Assembly (NCBI GenBank): GCA_003427395.1
Contig: BFEA01000089.1
Span: 1,857,193-1,910,431, forward strand
DNA: 53,239 bases
Reading direction: 5' to 3'
DNA from: Chara braunii
Taxonomy: Eukaryota > Streptophyta > Charophyceae > Charales > Characeae
Shown here in pieces: positions 34,230 through 45,300 of the stretch (within the stretch, counting starts at the first letter, position 1; each line of letters begins with the position of its first letter). A program made the position numbers and the translations under genes. The notes beneath the pieces are model-generated. The model was not told the origin of the DNA. It did no database searches and saw nothing but the letters and a program-made list of their open reading frames with translations.

Positions 34230-34400
34230 TGTTTTTAATTATCCTAGGGCTGTGGCCTTCCTCTTCTCAGCCTGGGCCTCCCTTGTCCCATGGAGCTGCT
34301 AGTGTCACCCATCCCGTCTTGGAGCGCCCCTTATCTATTAGCCCAGCCCAGCTCAGCAGCCCCCCTGTACTATGTTTGTCCTGTTTGACCCCTTTAAACC
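34230..34400 (+). repeat. Pyrimidine-rich repeat body following SINE-like copy C
   Basis: GTGGCCTTCCTCTTC, then TCCCATGGAGCTGCTAGTGT and CACCCATCCCGTCTTGGAGC. Related series follow the SINE-like heads at 44650-44790 and 45110-45260, suggesting a longer repeat unit of head plus body. Confidence 0.45.
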
Positions 34401-34991
34401 CTATACCTTCTCAAACGTCATGAGCCCAGCCCTGTCCCCAGAAATGCAGGCCTTTACATCTGTCGGTGAACACCCTTAAGAACCTGTTCCAGGCCACCGC
34501 GGTCCCCATGATTGTTTACCTGGTCTGTCTCTTAGAACCCTAAGCCCTCCCTTCCTTTCTTTGTCGGGCTGTGAATGTCACCCCGCCCTTAGCTTGCCCT
34601 ATTCCCAGAGTTGTTGTCTGTCTCTGTCCCCTATGTATGAAGCAGAGTATCCGTTTCTGTCCGTTCGTTCGCTGTCCTTTCACGAAAGTTCTTGCACAAT
34701 TTGTGGATGGTGCGGTGTGACCAGCAAAGTAGCAAATTGCCATTGCTCCATACGGCCAAGGCCTTGTGCCATCTGAAAAGGTACAGCACTGCAACCGGAA
34801 CCATGCCCAAAACCTCAAATCGGCCCTTCCCAAATCCGCCTATTTTGCGGATTTGGCGTCGCAGTGTGAGTATGCCCTAAGGGTAGTGCAGCACCCGGAC
34901 ACACCGCCGCCTGTTGTGTGTGCTCTCGTATTCCCAGAGAAAAGGCAAGAGGGCTGTAGCGATCTGCTCTCTTCTCTTCTTTCTTTGGGAG

Positions 34992-35250
34992 TAAATGCAC
35001 AATTAAACAAAAACAAAAGTACAGTAGTATGGTCCTTATCTCTTTATCTAGGTTGAAAAATGCCCCAAATACAGCTATAATGACTGTACTCTTTCTTCTT
35101 TTTCCTTCTTTTGGAGTAAATGTACAACTTTGTTTCTTCCAAAAAAAAAAAAAAAAAAAAAAAAAAAGTACAACTTTGTTTAGGAAAAGTAGTATGTCCC
35201 TTATCTCGTTGTCCTGGAAGTTGCCCAAATACAGATATGATGACTCTATG
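34992..35250 (+). repeat. Imperfect tandem duplication around a poly(A) run
   Basis: GTAAATGCACAATTAAAC...AGTAGTATGGTCCTTATCTC...CCCCAAATACAG (34989-35066) is repeated as GTAAATGTACAACTTTG...AGTAGTATGTCCCTTATCTC...GCCCAAATACAG (35117-35234). The second unit is extended by a ~28-A run at 35140-35167. Confidence 0.6.
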
Positions 35251-35283
35251 TTCGCCGGAAGACGGTAGACCCAGCGGCATCTA

Positions 35284-35322
35284 TCCAGCAGGTGCAGCTC
35301 ACCACCAATAGGATGGAGCCAT
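35284..35322 (-). repeat. SINE-like core fragment, minus strand
   Basis: The reverse complement carries GGCTCCATCCTATTGGTGG and GAGCTGCACCTGCTGGAT, matching H1 and the start of H2 of the SINE-like family; the H2 right arm is lost. Confidence 0.5.
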
Positions 35323-35742
35323 CATACAGCCAGGCCTTAATTTGGGGGGTTGTCTCACCACCCTGCAAATAGTAGCCTTGGTGGGGGTCTATTAGACACT
35401 GCCTGGAGCAGCGAGGGGAGTGATACCCTGGGTACAGAGGATCTTGGGGTGGGCCAGGTAGACTTAATGATAACACCTCACGTCCGGAGTGCAGGTGCAA
35501 CAAGGCCTGGCCAGTGTGGCTTCCACCAGGGCTGGGTGGGTAGTCTGCCTAGCGCTGGTGCCTGTGACAGTAGATCCATAGGAGGTCAATTATGTAGCTC
35601 GAGATGGGGGAGTGGGGGGTGCACTAGGGGGGAAATGAGGTTGGGATGGAGGGACCTCTTTTGAGGAAGGAAAGAACACAATGTCACAAAAAAAAAATGC
35701 GGGAGCCATCCAACAGGTGGAGCCTACGGTCTTGACCTCAAA

Positions 35743-35825
35743 CGCCTGATCATTTTAGCTGTATTTGGGGCAGGTTTCAGTCTAGCTACAGCCATAATGA
35801 CCGGGCGTTAGATTCGGGTGAAGAT
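35743..35825. repeat. Foldback repeat related to 30262-30320
   Basis: A perfect inner stem GCTGTA (35758-35763) / TACAGC (35787-35792) is followed by ATAATGACCGGGCGTTAGAT and TCGGGTGAAGATGG, corresponding to the flank of the earlier copy. Confidence 0.45.
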
Positions 35826-36173
35826 GGTAGTTCCGACTGGGGCTATTGTCCCTGATCTGATCTAGGACCACCAAGCATGACATTTTGGTCTAAACCACCA
35901 GTACCCTGCCCAGCTATTGATGCTGAGCCTAAATTCGCCCTGCGTGCCAAATTTTGGCTGGCGCTGCCAACCCTTTTTTTTTTTTTTTTTTTTTTAAATG
36001 AACCACCAACCATTTCGGTCAGGCTCCCACACCCCCGAAAAATGCAGCCATATACGGCCGTGTATTTGTTTTTCAAGCTGGGTGGGGTGCTGGTGGTTAA
36101 AAAAGAAATCCAGCCATGGATGTCAGCTAATTCTTTTTTTTGTTTTTTGTTTTTTGTTTTTGTTGGGACAAAT

Positions 36174-36320
36174 GCTCCAATCTATTCGTGGGGAGCAACA
36201 CGTGCTGGGAACTGGGCCCAGTGTCTCATGAAGAATATACAAATGATTTGAAGTACCAGGGCCATTACCTGGCTTCGGCTAAGAACAATCCGAAAACTAT
36301 GAAAAAAGTTCACGAAGATT
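36174..36320 (+). mobile_element. SINE-like structured repeat, copy D with extension
   Basis: H1 GCTCC...GGAGC, H2 CTGGG (36205-36209) with CCCAG (36217-36221), and hairpin 3 CCAGG-GCCATTA-CCTGG (36256-36272). Compared with copies A and B, both H2 and hairpin 3 differ on both arms in ways that keep pairing. A poly(T)/TTTTG run lies upstream. Confidence 0.6.
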
Positions 36321-36454
36321 TAGGAAAAACGTTGATGACTGTTGACCTATTGCTAGGCTACTCAAGCAGCAATGACCATAAAAGTCCTTCGAATGCTCAG
36401 AACCCCTGGACTCCCCGGCAAAACACTCTAAAATTCTCTAACACTGTCTAATTC

Positions 36455-37210
36455 CTTGCCGAGCTCTCCCAGGCCTCATGCCCCCACCCTGCTAGGTTAC
36501 AGGGCAACACGACTCACCCCAGCTCCGGCCAGCGTCATCCCGACGACAACCCTTGGTTTTTCCTTGGAATGCCCGGCCCAAGGCATCCCCAGATCTCTCT
36601 ACCAGGCCTCACGCTCCTGCTATCAACAGGTTATAGGGCAACCCTCCAGCACCGACCAGCGTCGTTCTGGCATCGAAAAACCGCAGGTCCATGAATATAA
36701 CAACATCAAAGATGCCTAAAATGAATTGCAAGGAGTGCCCAGAATACTAAGGCGTAATGAAAACTGCCCCGAAGGGGCTAATAGAAGAAAACAGACATCT
36801 ATACAGTACTAAATGCAAAGGGCCCTTTTGTTTTTGGAAGAACATTCAAATCGAGAAATATCTGCCTTAGAGCCTTTCAGTAGCCCACCCCTACCTGCCT
36901 CATCCCTATATCCCGATACTTAGTCTCTACTAGGCCTCACACCCCCAACTACTAGGTTACAGAGTGGCATGACCCACCCCAGAAGAATCCCACCTGCTAG
37001 GCTACAGGGCAAAACGACCCGCCCCGGCTCCGACCAGAGTCCACTAAGTACCAGCTTACCACTGCAAAGGACACTAGAGTGCCTTCCACCCTCGACAACT
37101 CCCCAGATCTGTCTACCCGGTCTCTTTCCCTCGTACAGCTCGAGTTACAGGGCAGCACGACCAAGGCCCAGCACCGACCAGCGTCGTTCTGGCCTCGTCC
37201 ATTTGCAAAC
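36455..37210 (+). repeat. Dispersed ~125-bp unit array, second block
   Basis: Units beginning GAGCTCTCCCAGGCCTCATG, CTCTACCAGGCCTCACGCTC and CTACTAGGCCTCACACCC, each followed by GGTTACAG and ACCAGCGTCGTTCTGGC-type words. The block follows SINE-like copy D just as the first block follows copy B, so the pair 30940-31440 and 36174-36700 is one longer duplicated repeat. Confidence 0.6.
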
Positions 37211-37499
37211 ACACGGGGACCCGAGACTACAGCAAATACCAGACAAGCCACCAATCAGCACCATAATTGTAGTTCCGATCATTCAACTCCTTCAGGCACT
37301 GGTCGCAGATGTCCCACATTAAATCCCTCACAACCCTACTCCGGCAAGTCTTACTGCGATGAAGCCACCATCTTCGCCGCTGCTGTACCCTATTTCCACC
37401 CTGCAGGCTAGCCCCATGGCCGCAGAGCACATCATTCCCCACCATCGCAGACACAGCCCCCTGCCTCCAGCGCCGGCTTATAAAGAATGTTTTAGTCAG

Positions 37500-37531
<32 letters not shown>

Positions 37532-37674
37532 NNNNNNNNNNNNNNNNNNNNNNNNNNNNNNNNNNNNNNNNNNNNNNNNNNNNNNNNNNNNNNNNNNNNN
37601 NNNNNNNNNNNNNNNNNNNNNNNNNNNNNNNNNNNNNNNNNNNNNNNNNNNNNNNNNNNNNNNNNNNNNNNNNN
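37532..37674. other. Assembly gap in a poly(A) tract
   Basis: 143 undetermined bases bounded on both sides by A runs (about 27 A before, nine after). The gap size is therefore unreliable. Confidence 0.95.
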
Positions 37675-37681
37675 AAAAAAA

Positions 37682-37945
37682 AACACCCCCCCTCAGTGTT
37701 AGTGCTGCTGATAAGAGCAGACACCACTAACACCGGGGGAGAGGCTCCATCTATTGGTGGGGGAGCGTCACCTGCTGGAAAACGGGTCCAGTGTCCCTTA
37801 TACAAAGTCTGAGAATGAGTAAGCATTGTAGTTGTGAGTCCTGCCAGCATTGATTACCCTGTCTACAGAGGATTGACTGAGCAGGTGTTGTGAAAATCAT
37901 CATGATGTAGCCCTTATCTCCCGTATCTCTTCACCCTCAGGGCGC
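37682..37945 (+). mobile_element. SINE-like structured repeat, copy E
   Basis: A head hairpin GTGTTAGTG (37696-37704) / CACTAACAC (37725-37733), then H1 from 37744 and H2 CTGGA/TCCAG, then a tail with CTGCCAGCATTGATTACCCT and GGATTGACTGAGCAGG. The same unit is at 47646-47885. The head hairpin differs there at one pair on both arms (see findings). Confidence 0.6.
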
Positions 37946-38085
37946 CAGATCTCTCAATATGCACTGATACCTCTGCCGATACCTCTGCTGGAGATTGTAA
38001 CACGGTTTAGTTAGAAGGAAAAACTCCCTGGGGGGCTCCAGAAGAGAGTTCCCACTGTTTCAACCCCAATTAGCCATACCATGCT

Positions 38086-39580
38086 TCATCTACAATTGCC
38101 AGGGCACTTGGGGGGGAAGAGGTCCGGGAAGTCGTGTGGGGGGCGAAGGGGCTCCATCGGGTCCAGGACAGTCCAGTTGTTGAAGACTAGCTTGTAATCT
38201 CTGTGAGGTGCTCCATTTTGCGGGTTGTCTGTTCTTAACTCGGTCCCCTTGTTCCTCCCCTCCCAACTCACCGACGCGATCCATCCCTCTTGTTCACTCC
38301 CCAACCATTCCTTGCCGAAAGTTTCAATTTTCTTTTGTATCTCTGCGGCATCGCTCAAGAGAGCCAATTGCCTTTCAAGCATTTGCCATCGCGTTAGCAG
38401 TTCTAATTGTATGTGCGATTTGATTTGCTCTGTCGTTTCCGGACCTTCCACCCGTGCCTTGTCGATGGCCAGAACACATCGTTTCCACCACAGCGCCCAT
38501 AGGATGGCTCGTCTGCCCAACTGAAACATATTGGATCCGAAATCACAGGACTGGCCATGAGGCCAATGCCCTGTGAGTATCGCCCTCCATTCCCAGGGCC
38601 AGTCCTCATCGCCTATCGTTTTCCTCCATATGCGATCCCACCAACGCCAGGTGAGGACTGGCCCCGGGCACTGCAAAAAAATGTGTTCGATGGTTTGTGG
38701 TATCTTTCTATGGGGGAAGTGTTGCAGACAGCTAGGACACCATGGGGTTGCAAGCCCCTTCTGTTCTAAACTGGTGTGATCTATCAGCCAGTTTTGGGTG
38801 GGAAGGCATCTGTGCGCAATCTGCCATTGCAGAGATGTAATCTTCGCCGTTTTTTTTTTGGTTTCCTGGAACCACCGGATCGGTTTCAGGAGGTCTGTAG
38901 GTACATTAAGGTGCTTTCCCCACCTTTCATTTATGCTGTCTACCAATTTTTTCTTTGGGCGGAGCATCCGGTAGGCGGATTTAGCCGAAAGTCTGTGTAG
39001 GAACAAGGTTTTTCTGGTTCCCTTTGGGGAAGATTTCAGGGGTGTCCACCCCCAGTTCAGCGGGTCGAAGGGGAGTCTGGCAATTGAGGTTTCTGGTTGG
39101 AAAGCCAGCCTGTCTTGTCCATCCTCGAGCACCCGGATTCTGAAAATCTGGTTTCTGGCCAGCTATTGAAACGGGTCGCTGCATCCCTCTAGCCGGCCTC
39201 GTCCGCTTACTGCGTAAAGTTCAATTAGTGCATCCTCCTGACGAAGCTCATGAATGAGGCCAACCCAACCCCTCTTCTCGGCTATTGCCACCCAGTCCCC
39301 CTCCTGGAGTTTGGGACCTTGCTTGAGAATGCGGTACCAGTCAAGTGGGACGGAGAAGATCAACTCATCCAAGTGGTCCTCCCTGGCACGGGCATATTTG
39401 AGTTGATCTTTAAGTTGCTCCGCTGTTTTCCAATCCCGCACTTGGTCGTCCCATAGGTCCCTGATTCTAGTAATCCCTTTTTGCACCCAGTTTTTCCAAG
39501 GCGCCGCTGTGCTGGAGAGGACCCGACTGCTCGTGTCAGTGATCCATCTATTTCCAAATAAGGGCTGTCTGTAGACCTCT
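38086..39580 (-). pseudogene. LINE ORF2 C-terminal region
   Basis: Same frame as the RT upstream, interrupted by stops at 39583-39585 and 39163-39165. It contains WKTAEQLKDQLKYARAREDH, a conserved LPFDPLNWGWTPL segment, and a terminal cysteine cluster WCPSC...IEHIFLQCP, the CCHC-like motif common at the end of plant L1-type ORF2. It ends DFPDLFPPKCPGNCR. Homologous segments recur in the LINE fragments at 46050-47600, 51350-51465 and 51469-52010, so it is a family-conserved domain. No poly(A) tail is identifiable directly beyond the stop. Confidence 0.8.
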
Positions 39581-39582
39581 TC

Positions 39583-40971
39583 TCATCTGTCCGGGGCGCG
39601 TTTATCCGGCAGGGGCAATCTCCTCCAGTTTTTTATGAGACCCGGCCAGAATGTATCTCGCAAGCGGCCCCGGAGTCGTGGAAGGGCCCAGTATCTATCG
39701 TCCAGCCACAGCAGGGGGTCAACAGAAGAGGGTGTTTTGGGAGCTAAGCTTCTAATGCAATCCAGTGCAAGCTCGCTCCATGGGGAGTGTGGATCCATTA
39801 TGAGCTTTATAATCCATTTGAGGCTGAGTGCTGTTGTCTGTGTGGGTGGGTCTATAATACCTAGCCCACCTTGGGCTTTGGGATGAATGACTGAATTCCA
39901 TGCCACCCGACTGATGGCTGTTGGGGATTCGTGGTCTCCTCTCCATAGAAAGGCCGCCACCTGCCGGCGTAATATTTTCTGTGTTTCCTTGCTAAGGGGC
40001 CATATTAAGGATTTATACCACTGAGTAACTAAAACCACGTTGTTAATTACTAGAGCCCCCCCAAACAGTGAGGTGTGCTTTCCTTTCCATGCCGTCATTT
40101 TTTGGAGGGCCGGACTGATGAGCCATTCATCATTCGAGGGCGGGCGGCCTTCGACTGTCATTTGGACGCCTAGGACACGGACCGGTATTTCCTTGTCCAG
40201 CCAGTGGACTTTGGGTTCATCGGGTGGCCTCCCCCCCTGGGAGTGAATCCACCATCCTTGGGTCTTGCTGCCCCAATTGACGGCCATGTCAGATACTTGG
40301 CAAAATTTATCCATCATCTTGCGGATTTCCTCCATATTTTCCCACGTGGCCTCCACCATTATGGTTAGGTCGTCCGTGAAGAGGGAGCAAATCGGGAATG
40401 CTTCCTCGGATATGGTCGTTATCCGGATCTTTCTCAGGTCCTTGTGGTGTCTGATGTTTGCCGCCAAGGCCTCCATTATGATCACGAAAAGGAAGGGCGC
40501 AAGCGGGTCCCCTTGTCTCACTGAACGGGTCAGACGGATCTCGGGTGCAAGGCAGCCGTTGATTTGCACCCTTGTGGACGCATTGCTGTGTAGAATGGAC
40601 ACCCATTTCCTAAAGACCGGGCCGATGTTCATCTTGTTGAGAAACCTGTCCAGAAAGAACCAGTCGACATGGTCGTATGCCTTTTCAAAGTCGATAAAGA
40701 TTATGACCGCATTTTGATTGTTTTGTTCGGTGAGCCTCAATACTTCATTGACTAAGAGGATGTTTTCTTGGATATTCCTGTTCTCAATGAAGGCAGTTTG
40801 AGCAGGATGGATGATGTCCTTCATTACGGGGATTAGTCGGTTTGCCAGGCTCTTGGCCAACATTTTGTAGACCACGGTCAGCAGCGTTATCGGTCTATAG
40901 TTTCTGATGTTAAGCTTGTCTCCTTTTTTGTACAGCAAGGTTAAGACCCCCTGTCCCACCAACTCCCCCAT
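39583..40971 (-). pseudogene. LINE ORF2 reverse transcriptase
   Basis: A 462-codon open frame with the non-LTR RT blocks in order: YRPITLLTVVYKMLAKSLA (25-43), FIENRNIQENILLVNEV (61-77), the catalytic FIDFEKAYD (92-100), QGDPLAPFLFVIIMEAL (153-169) and FTDD (198-201, the catalytic pair intact). Upstream in the same frame is GIDGLPKEFW (near 41070), the RT finger block, separated by a TGA at about 40987. So the true product is longer than the Met shown. The ORF2 reading frame is kept for about 3 kb with only a few stops, so this copy is fairly young. Its function would be target-primed reverse transcription. Confidence 0.85.
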
Positions 40972-41395
40972 CTCCCCTGTCTGTCATACTTGGCGGTAGT
41001 ATGTCATGAGATCCTCATCCAGGGTGTTCCACATGGTCTCCCAGAACTCCTTGGGGAGGCCGTCGATCCCGGGTGTTTTCTCTTCCTCCATCTGCAGCAA
41101 TGTTGTCCATATTTCGTCTCTGGAGAGGGGTCCCTCAAGAGTGTCCCTTTGTTGTTGGGAGAGGCGGAGTTGGAGATTCGAGAAAGTCTTCTACCGTGCT
41201 GATGTGCCTTTCCTGCTCGGGGGTCCCAATGTGGGATGAGAACAGGTCCTTGAAAAAATCCCTTGCGATCTTGACACACTGTGGAGTGGAGAGGCTCGGG
41301 GGCTCGTCTTGCGCCTAGGGGTTCATAAGACCTTCTATCGTTGTTCTTCTTGTTCTGATTCTGGCCAGACTGAAGAACTGGGAGTCCATTGATGC

Positions 41396-42130
41396 CTATG
41401 TCCGGTACTTTGTCAGTTTTCCCCTTATACGTGTCCCATTCCAACGGTGTTTTGCAAAGTCTAGGAGTTGGTCTTTCAGCAGTGATGTCTGTTTGGTCTG
41501 GTCTTCTGATTGTGTGTGGTCTTCCAACTGTTGGATTTGTTTTAACAGTGTCATTTCTTGTTGGTTTTTGTGTGACGCTAAGAGTTTGGAATANTCTTTG
41601 CATTTTTTTGTTAGAAAGAACAGACCGTTATTAAACCATGTTAATTCAGAGCCTATTATGTCCTTCTTTGTTCNCCAATAAGTCCANACATCCGCTATNT
41701 AACATTTGAAACGGTCGTTTTNNAGTAGAGAGGTATTTAATTTGTAAAAGTCAGGCCCTTGGTCCGGTCTCTTCCTGAAAGTCAGTGCAATCATGCATGT
41801 TCTGTGGTCAAGACCTGTGAACGGACTGGGGGGCAGGATCGCCGCTATTTGGAGGGCCCCCTCGAGGTCCTCAGAGATAAGGATCAAGTCTATTCTTGAT
41901 CTGGTCAGTCGGGATGTGGCATTGATCCGATGGCATGTGAAGACTTTTGCAGTGGGGTGGAGACGTCGAAACGTATCATAGATCCCTAATGAGTCACAAA
42001 GGTCTTTGACGACCTTTTCGTCCTCCTCCATGTACCATGGGCACGGGTTGGGAGGTTGCCATCTCCCATTCAAGAACATATTAAGAAATTGGGAAATCAG
42101 AAGATTGAGAAAAACATATACACGTTCCAA
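41396..42130 (-). pseudogene. LINE ORF2 endonuclease C-terminal part, 5'-truncated
   Basis: Contains SRIDLILIS and LDHRTCMIALTF, the last blocks of an APE-type LINE endonuclease (catalytic Asp in RIDLIL, catalytic His in the DH pair). Near residue 17 FLNMFLNGRWQ corresponds to the GDFN block but the Gly-Asp is lost. LINE similarity fades upstream of about 42080, so the insertion is 5'-truncated inside the endonuclease. Several undetermined bases (41594-41723) interrupt the linker to the RT, and a frameshift or stop lies near 41396. Confidence 0.7.
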
Positions 42131-43976
42131 CGCCTATTATTCCCACAAGAAGAGGGGAGGGGAGGAAAAAAACCACCCTCTCTCCCCATGGAAACTCCAA
42201 CACCTATTCAAATCTCAATTGCATGTACAAGGCTCACAAGAACAAAACACATTACTCCCCTCCCCCCAAAAAACAACCCCCTGTCTGATCACTGCCTCCG
42301 CGGGGAAGCGCCCCCTCGCCTCCCAGGCCCCAGTTCAGAACAGCCCCCTAAATACCACTCCTGCTCCCTCAGTTGCATACAGTACCCCATAAAGTACCCC
42401 CGACAGAGCCGAAGATCCTCCTTCCCTCCTGCCCCACCCCCTCCAAGTGAAACAACCCTTCAACATCTCACCATGCTGGCATCAGCACCCCTTGTCCTCT
42501 CTCCCCAACCGCCATAGCTGATCCGACCCAGAAATCGGCGTGGCCCAAAAAAGGACAAACCCACAACACCGCCCCTCCCTCTCAAAGATCACACCACCCA
42601 CCCTGTGTAACCCTCGCAAGGAGGGGCTCCAACCCTAAAGGAGATAATTCCATTCAGATTCAATAGCACCACCTCTTTCTTTTTTATCTCAACAAGTAAA
42701 CAATTAGTTCAACAACCAAACTCAGGAAAACTATCTTAGACTTAGTATTGAAAAACAAATTGAGATTCAAAGAGATTAGGACTTTATTAAGAGTCTCATA
42801 GTTGGAAATCGAAATTAGACAATTAGGATGAAACTTCGATTTTCAAAATAGGAGGATAGTTATGATACTAGAGATTAAGACTTTTTATGAATCTCACAGT
42901 TGGAAATCGAAATTAGAATCACAATTAGACTGAAATCACACTTGAGAATCACAATTTTGATATTAGAGTTTAAACTTTGATTTGAGAATATCAATATCAG
43001 GAAAAAAACAAGAAATTCAAACCTAAGGTTGGGATAGGGAAGATGTAAAATCAATCAAGGGAAGGAAAATTAGAAGTAATCTAAGGGTTCAAAATCTATC
43101 GTGATCAAGAAAATCATCATGTTGGAAGTAGAATTAAGAACTAAGGGTATAGACATCCAAGAATCACAAACTACTCTACGGGAAGCTCATCGCTCTACCG
43201 CTCTTCCTTCTTCCACAACTGACCTCCACCCATCTCCATTACCCCTCCCCCCTTTCCACGAAACTTACCCCCCACGCATTCTCAAGGGAGAGCCTATCCC
43301 CTCCCATTGGAAGCAGAAGGCCACCATGCCAAGCGCAAGGCTCATCACGATAGTCGTCGTTGAACCCGCCAACGACACCTAGCGAGAGTTCCGATCTAGC
43401 AAGGAGGAGGTAGAGATAAAGCAAACGCAGACAGAAAAAGCATTCGAGGAAAGATAACCATAACACGTCGAGGTTAGGATAAGGAAGGGCGAACCAAACA
43501 AAAACATGCTATTCCCTACCACAATCCAGCCCTCCCGCTCTTATCACAGTCTCCGCCCCACCCCATCCATGCACGAAATCAGCTAATCTATGTTGATCCT
43601 AAGACGCTTCCTCATCTTCGTGATCCCCAGTCATGTCGTTTACCTCCCTTATTGTGATGACAAGCCCCCTGCAGTAGTATCGCATAGAACAGAACAGCAT
43701 GTAGAACCCATCGCTTCGAGCAGATGCCCCCAGCGTGCTCGCCGATCGATCACCACATGAAGTTGCCAAGATGAGGAGTACCTAGGGCAATCTTGTCATC
43801 TTCACCATACACCATAACGACCTATGCGCCCCCCCCCTTTGCAACACCACGCAACCGCAACACCACATAACCACACAACCCTAAAAGCGCCGCCCACCGC
43901 CAGCACCATCATGTACAACGCTCCGCCCGCTCTCACATTGCGCTCTCGGCGCCGGTCCGGCCGGCTTACACTAGCG
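42131..43976. other. Unassigned DNA with a short internal duplication
   Basis: No recognised gene. A segment with AGTTGGAAATCGAAATTAGA is duplicated near 42799 and 42899, each preceded by a GAGATTA(G/A)GACTTT word. A 93-codon frame at 43101-43382 is proline- and histidine-rich; I see no domain. 43800-43900 is C/A-rich low complexity. Confidence 0.35.
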
Positions 43977-44006
43977 GGGCGCAGCGCTCCCGGCAGCGCT
44001 GCGCCC
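43977..44006. repeat. Strong GC hairpin
   Basis: GGGCGCAGCGCT (43977-43988) and AGCGCTGCGCCC (43995-44006) form a perfect 12-bp stem around a six-base loop. Confidence 0.8.
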
Positions 44007-44301
44007 AGCTACTCTATGCTACGGTCGACTGTTGCCACTCCACTCTATCGCTGCCCCTGATTCGGATGTCAGCTAGCTAGGATGTCAACTAAGATGATTC
44101 TGACTAGAATTGAATCACAGAATTCTTGGGTATGTGACCGTATGTCCCAGGTAGTGAGGAAGAAGTTTTGTTTGTGTATGAGATGGGTAACCCTGGCTCG
44201 CGACCTTCCCTTTGACCCAGAAGAATGAGAATGGCAGGCTGAGAAACCTCTCCCATTTTGGCAACACTCAGTAAAAGAGGGTTGTAGACACTGTCCCATT
44301 G

Positions 44302-44366
44302 GCTAGCTCAGTAGGTTTCATGCCTGAGTGGCACCAAGGAGGTGCTGGGTTCGGAACTGGGTGCCG
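44302..44366 (+). repeat. tRNA-like sequence (possible SINE head or tRNA remnant)
   Basis: TAGCTCAGTAGG resembles the tRNA A box and GGTTCGGAACT, 44 bases downstream, resembles the B box. The T stem does not pair (CTGGG on both sides) and no acceptor stem is evident, so it is not a functional tRNA gene. Confidence 0.25.
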
Positions 44367-44493
44367 TCACTTATAGTGGTCTGAGGATGGCCAAGGCCAG
44401 TCAACGCTGGTCAGCTCGCTGGGGGAAGTTGTGCCGCCCTGTAACCCATGGATATGCAGGTATTGTAGCCGGTCGGGACATACTCAAGAATGC

Positions 44494-45300
44494 AAGCCCA
44501 CTATCCCCGCAGTGGTGAGAGAACCACCAGAATTGCGGGCTTGGCTGCAAGGCTGCTCCATCTATTGGTGGGGAGTGGCACCTGCTGGAAGCCGGGTCCA
44601 GTGTCCCTAAAGTACATCATTACAAATCGTTTCCATCCATCTGTTCCTGGGCTGTGGGCCTGTGGCCTTTTATCTATCTATGCCGAAGCTACTTTCTGTC
44701 CCGTTAGGCCGCAGGTGTCACCCTTCCTATCGTAGAGCTCCAAACTACTTGCCCAGCCAGTTTCCTGGAGATTACAAACCCTGCATTCTTATCTAGTATT
44801 CCCCGTTACTTTCCCCCGTCTATCCCAAATCCAGGAATCTGCAGCCCATCCCTTTTGTTGTGCCTGCTGCCGTCAGGGGATCGAAGACCTGGTTTTACTG
44901 CTCGCCCTTCCTGCTGAATGTACGCACCCCTCTGTTCCCCCCTGGACCGCCACCCACGTTGTAAATGCCAGTTTCCAGCCCTCCCCGTGTGCTTCTTGCA
45001 TGCTCTTGTGTACTGGGCTTTCCATGAAATGGTGGGGGCCGACTCCTGCTGGAAACTGCGTCCAATGCCCCGCTGACACAGCATTTTGGCACAGTATATT
45101 TGGTTGCAACAGGTTGTGGTGTTGTGGCTTTTCCACTGTCTGACTCGGTGCTCTCTCTTTCCCGTGGGGCTGCACCTAATACCCTTCCTATCTTAGAGCA
45201 CACACTTCTTCCTCGGCCCAACCTTTATTCCTGGAGATAGCCCACTGTCCCTTCTTGTCCTATATGCCGTCTTTCCCCTGAGACCAGCCTACTTCCAGGT
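44494..45300 (+). mobile_element. SINE-like copies F and G with pyrimidine-rich bodies
   Basis: Copy F: the outer stem CAAGCCC...GGGCTTG encloses GTGGTGAGAGAACCAC, followed by H1 (44555 onward) and H2 with arms CTGGA/TCCAG ending at 44607. A body with TGTGGCC...CACCCTTCCTATCGTAGAGC follows. Copy G starts at 45028 with a diverged core (GCTGGAAACTGCGTCCAATG) and an equivalent body (GGGGCTGCACCTAATACCCT, CTATCTTAGAGC). The two are a direct duplication about 475 bp apart. Confidence 0.55.

Larger units (their letters stand above)
33167..34881. mobile_element. Possible hAT-like TIR element containing nested insertions
   Basis: AAGGGCATACTCACAC at 33168-33183 and its inverted match GTGTGAGTATGCCCT at 34864-34878 form a perfect 15-bp inverted pair that continues as AGGGAC / TGCGAC. 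TAGGG-type ends resemble hAT elements. No 8-bp target duplication is visible and no transposase is present, so pairing the two ends is uncertain. Confidence 0.35.

Noticed and set aside
35110-35311. Lysine- or phenylalanine-rich small proteins at A/T runs
   Set aside because: They are translations of homopolymer runs, as are those at 35975-35995 and 37503-37680.
44302-44366. Functional tRNA gene
   Set aside because: A- and B-box-like words are present but the T stem and acceptor stem do not pair.
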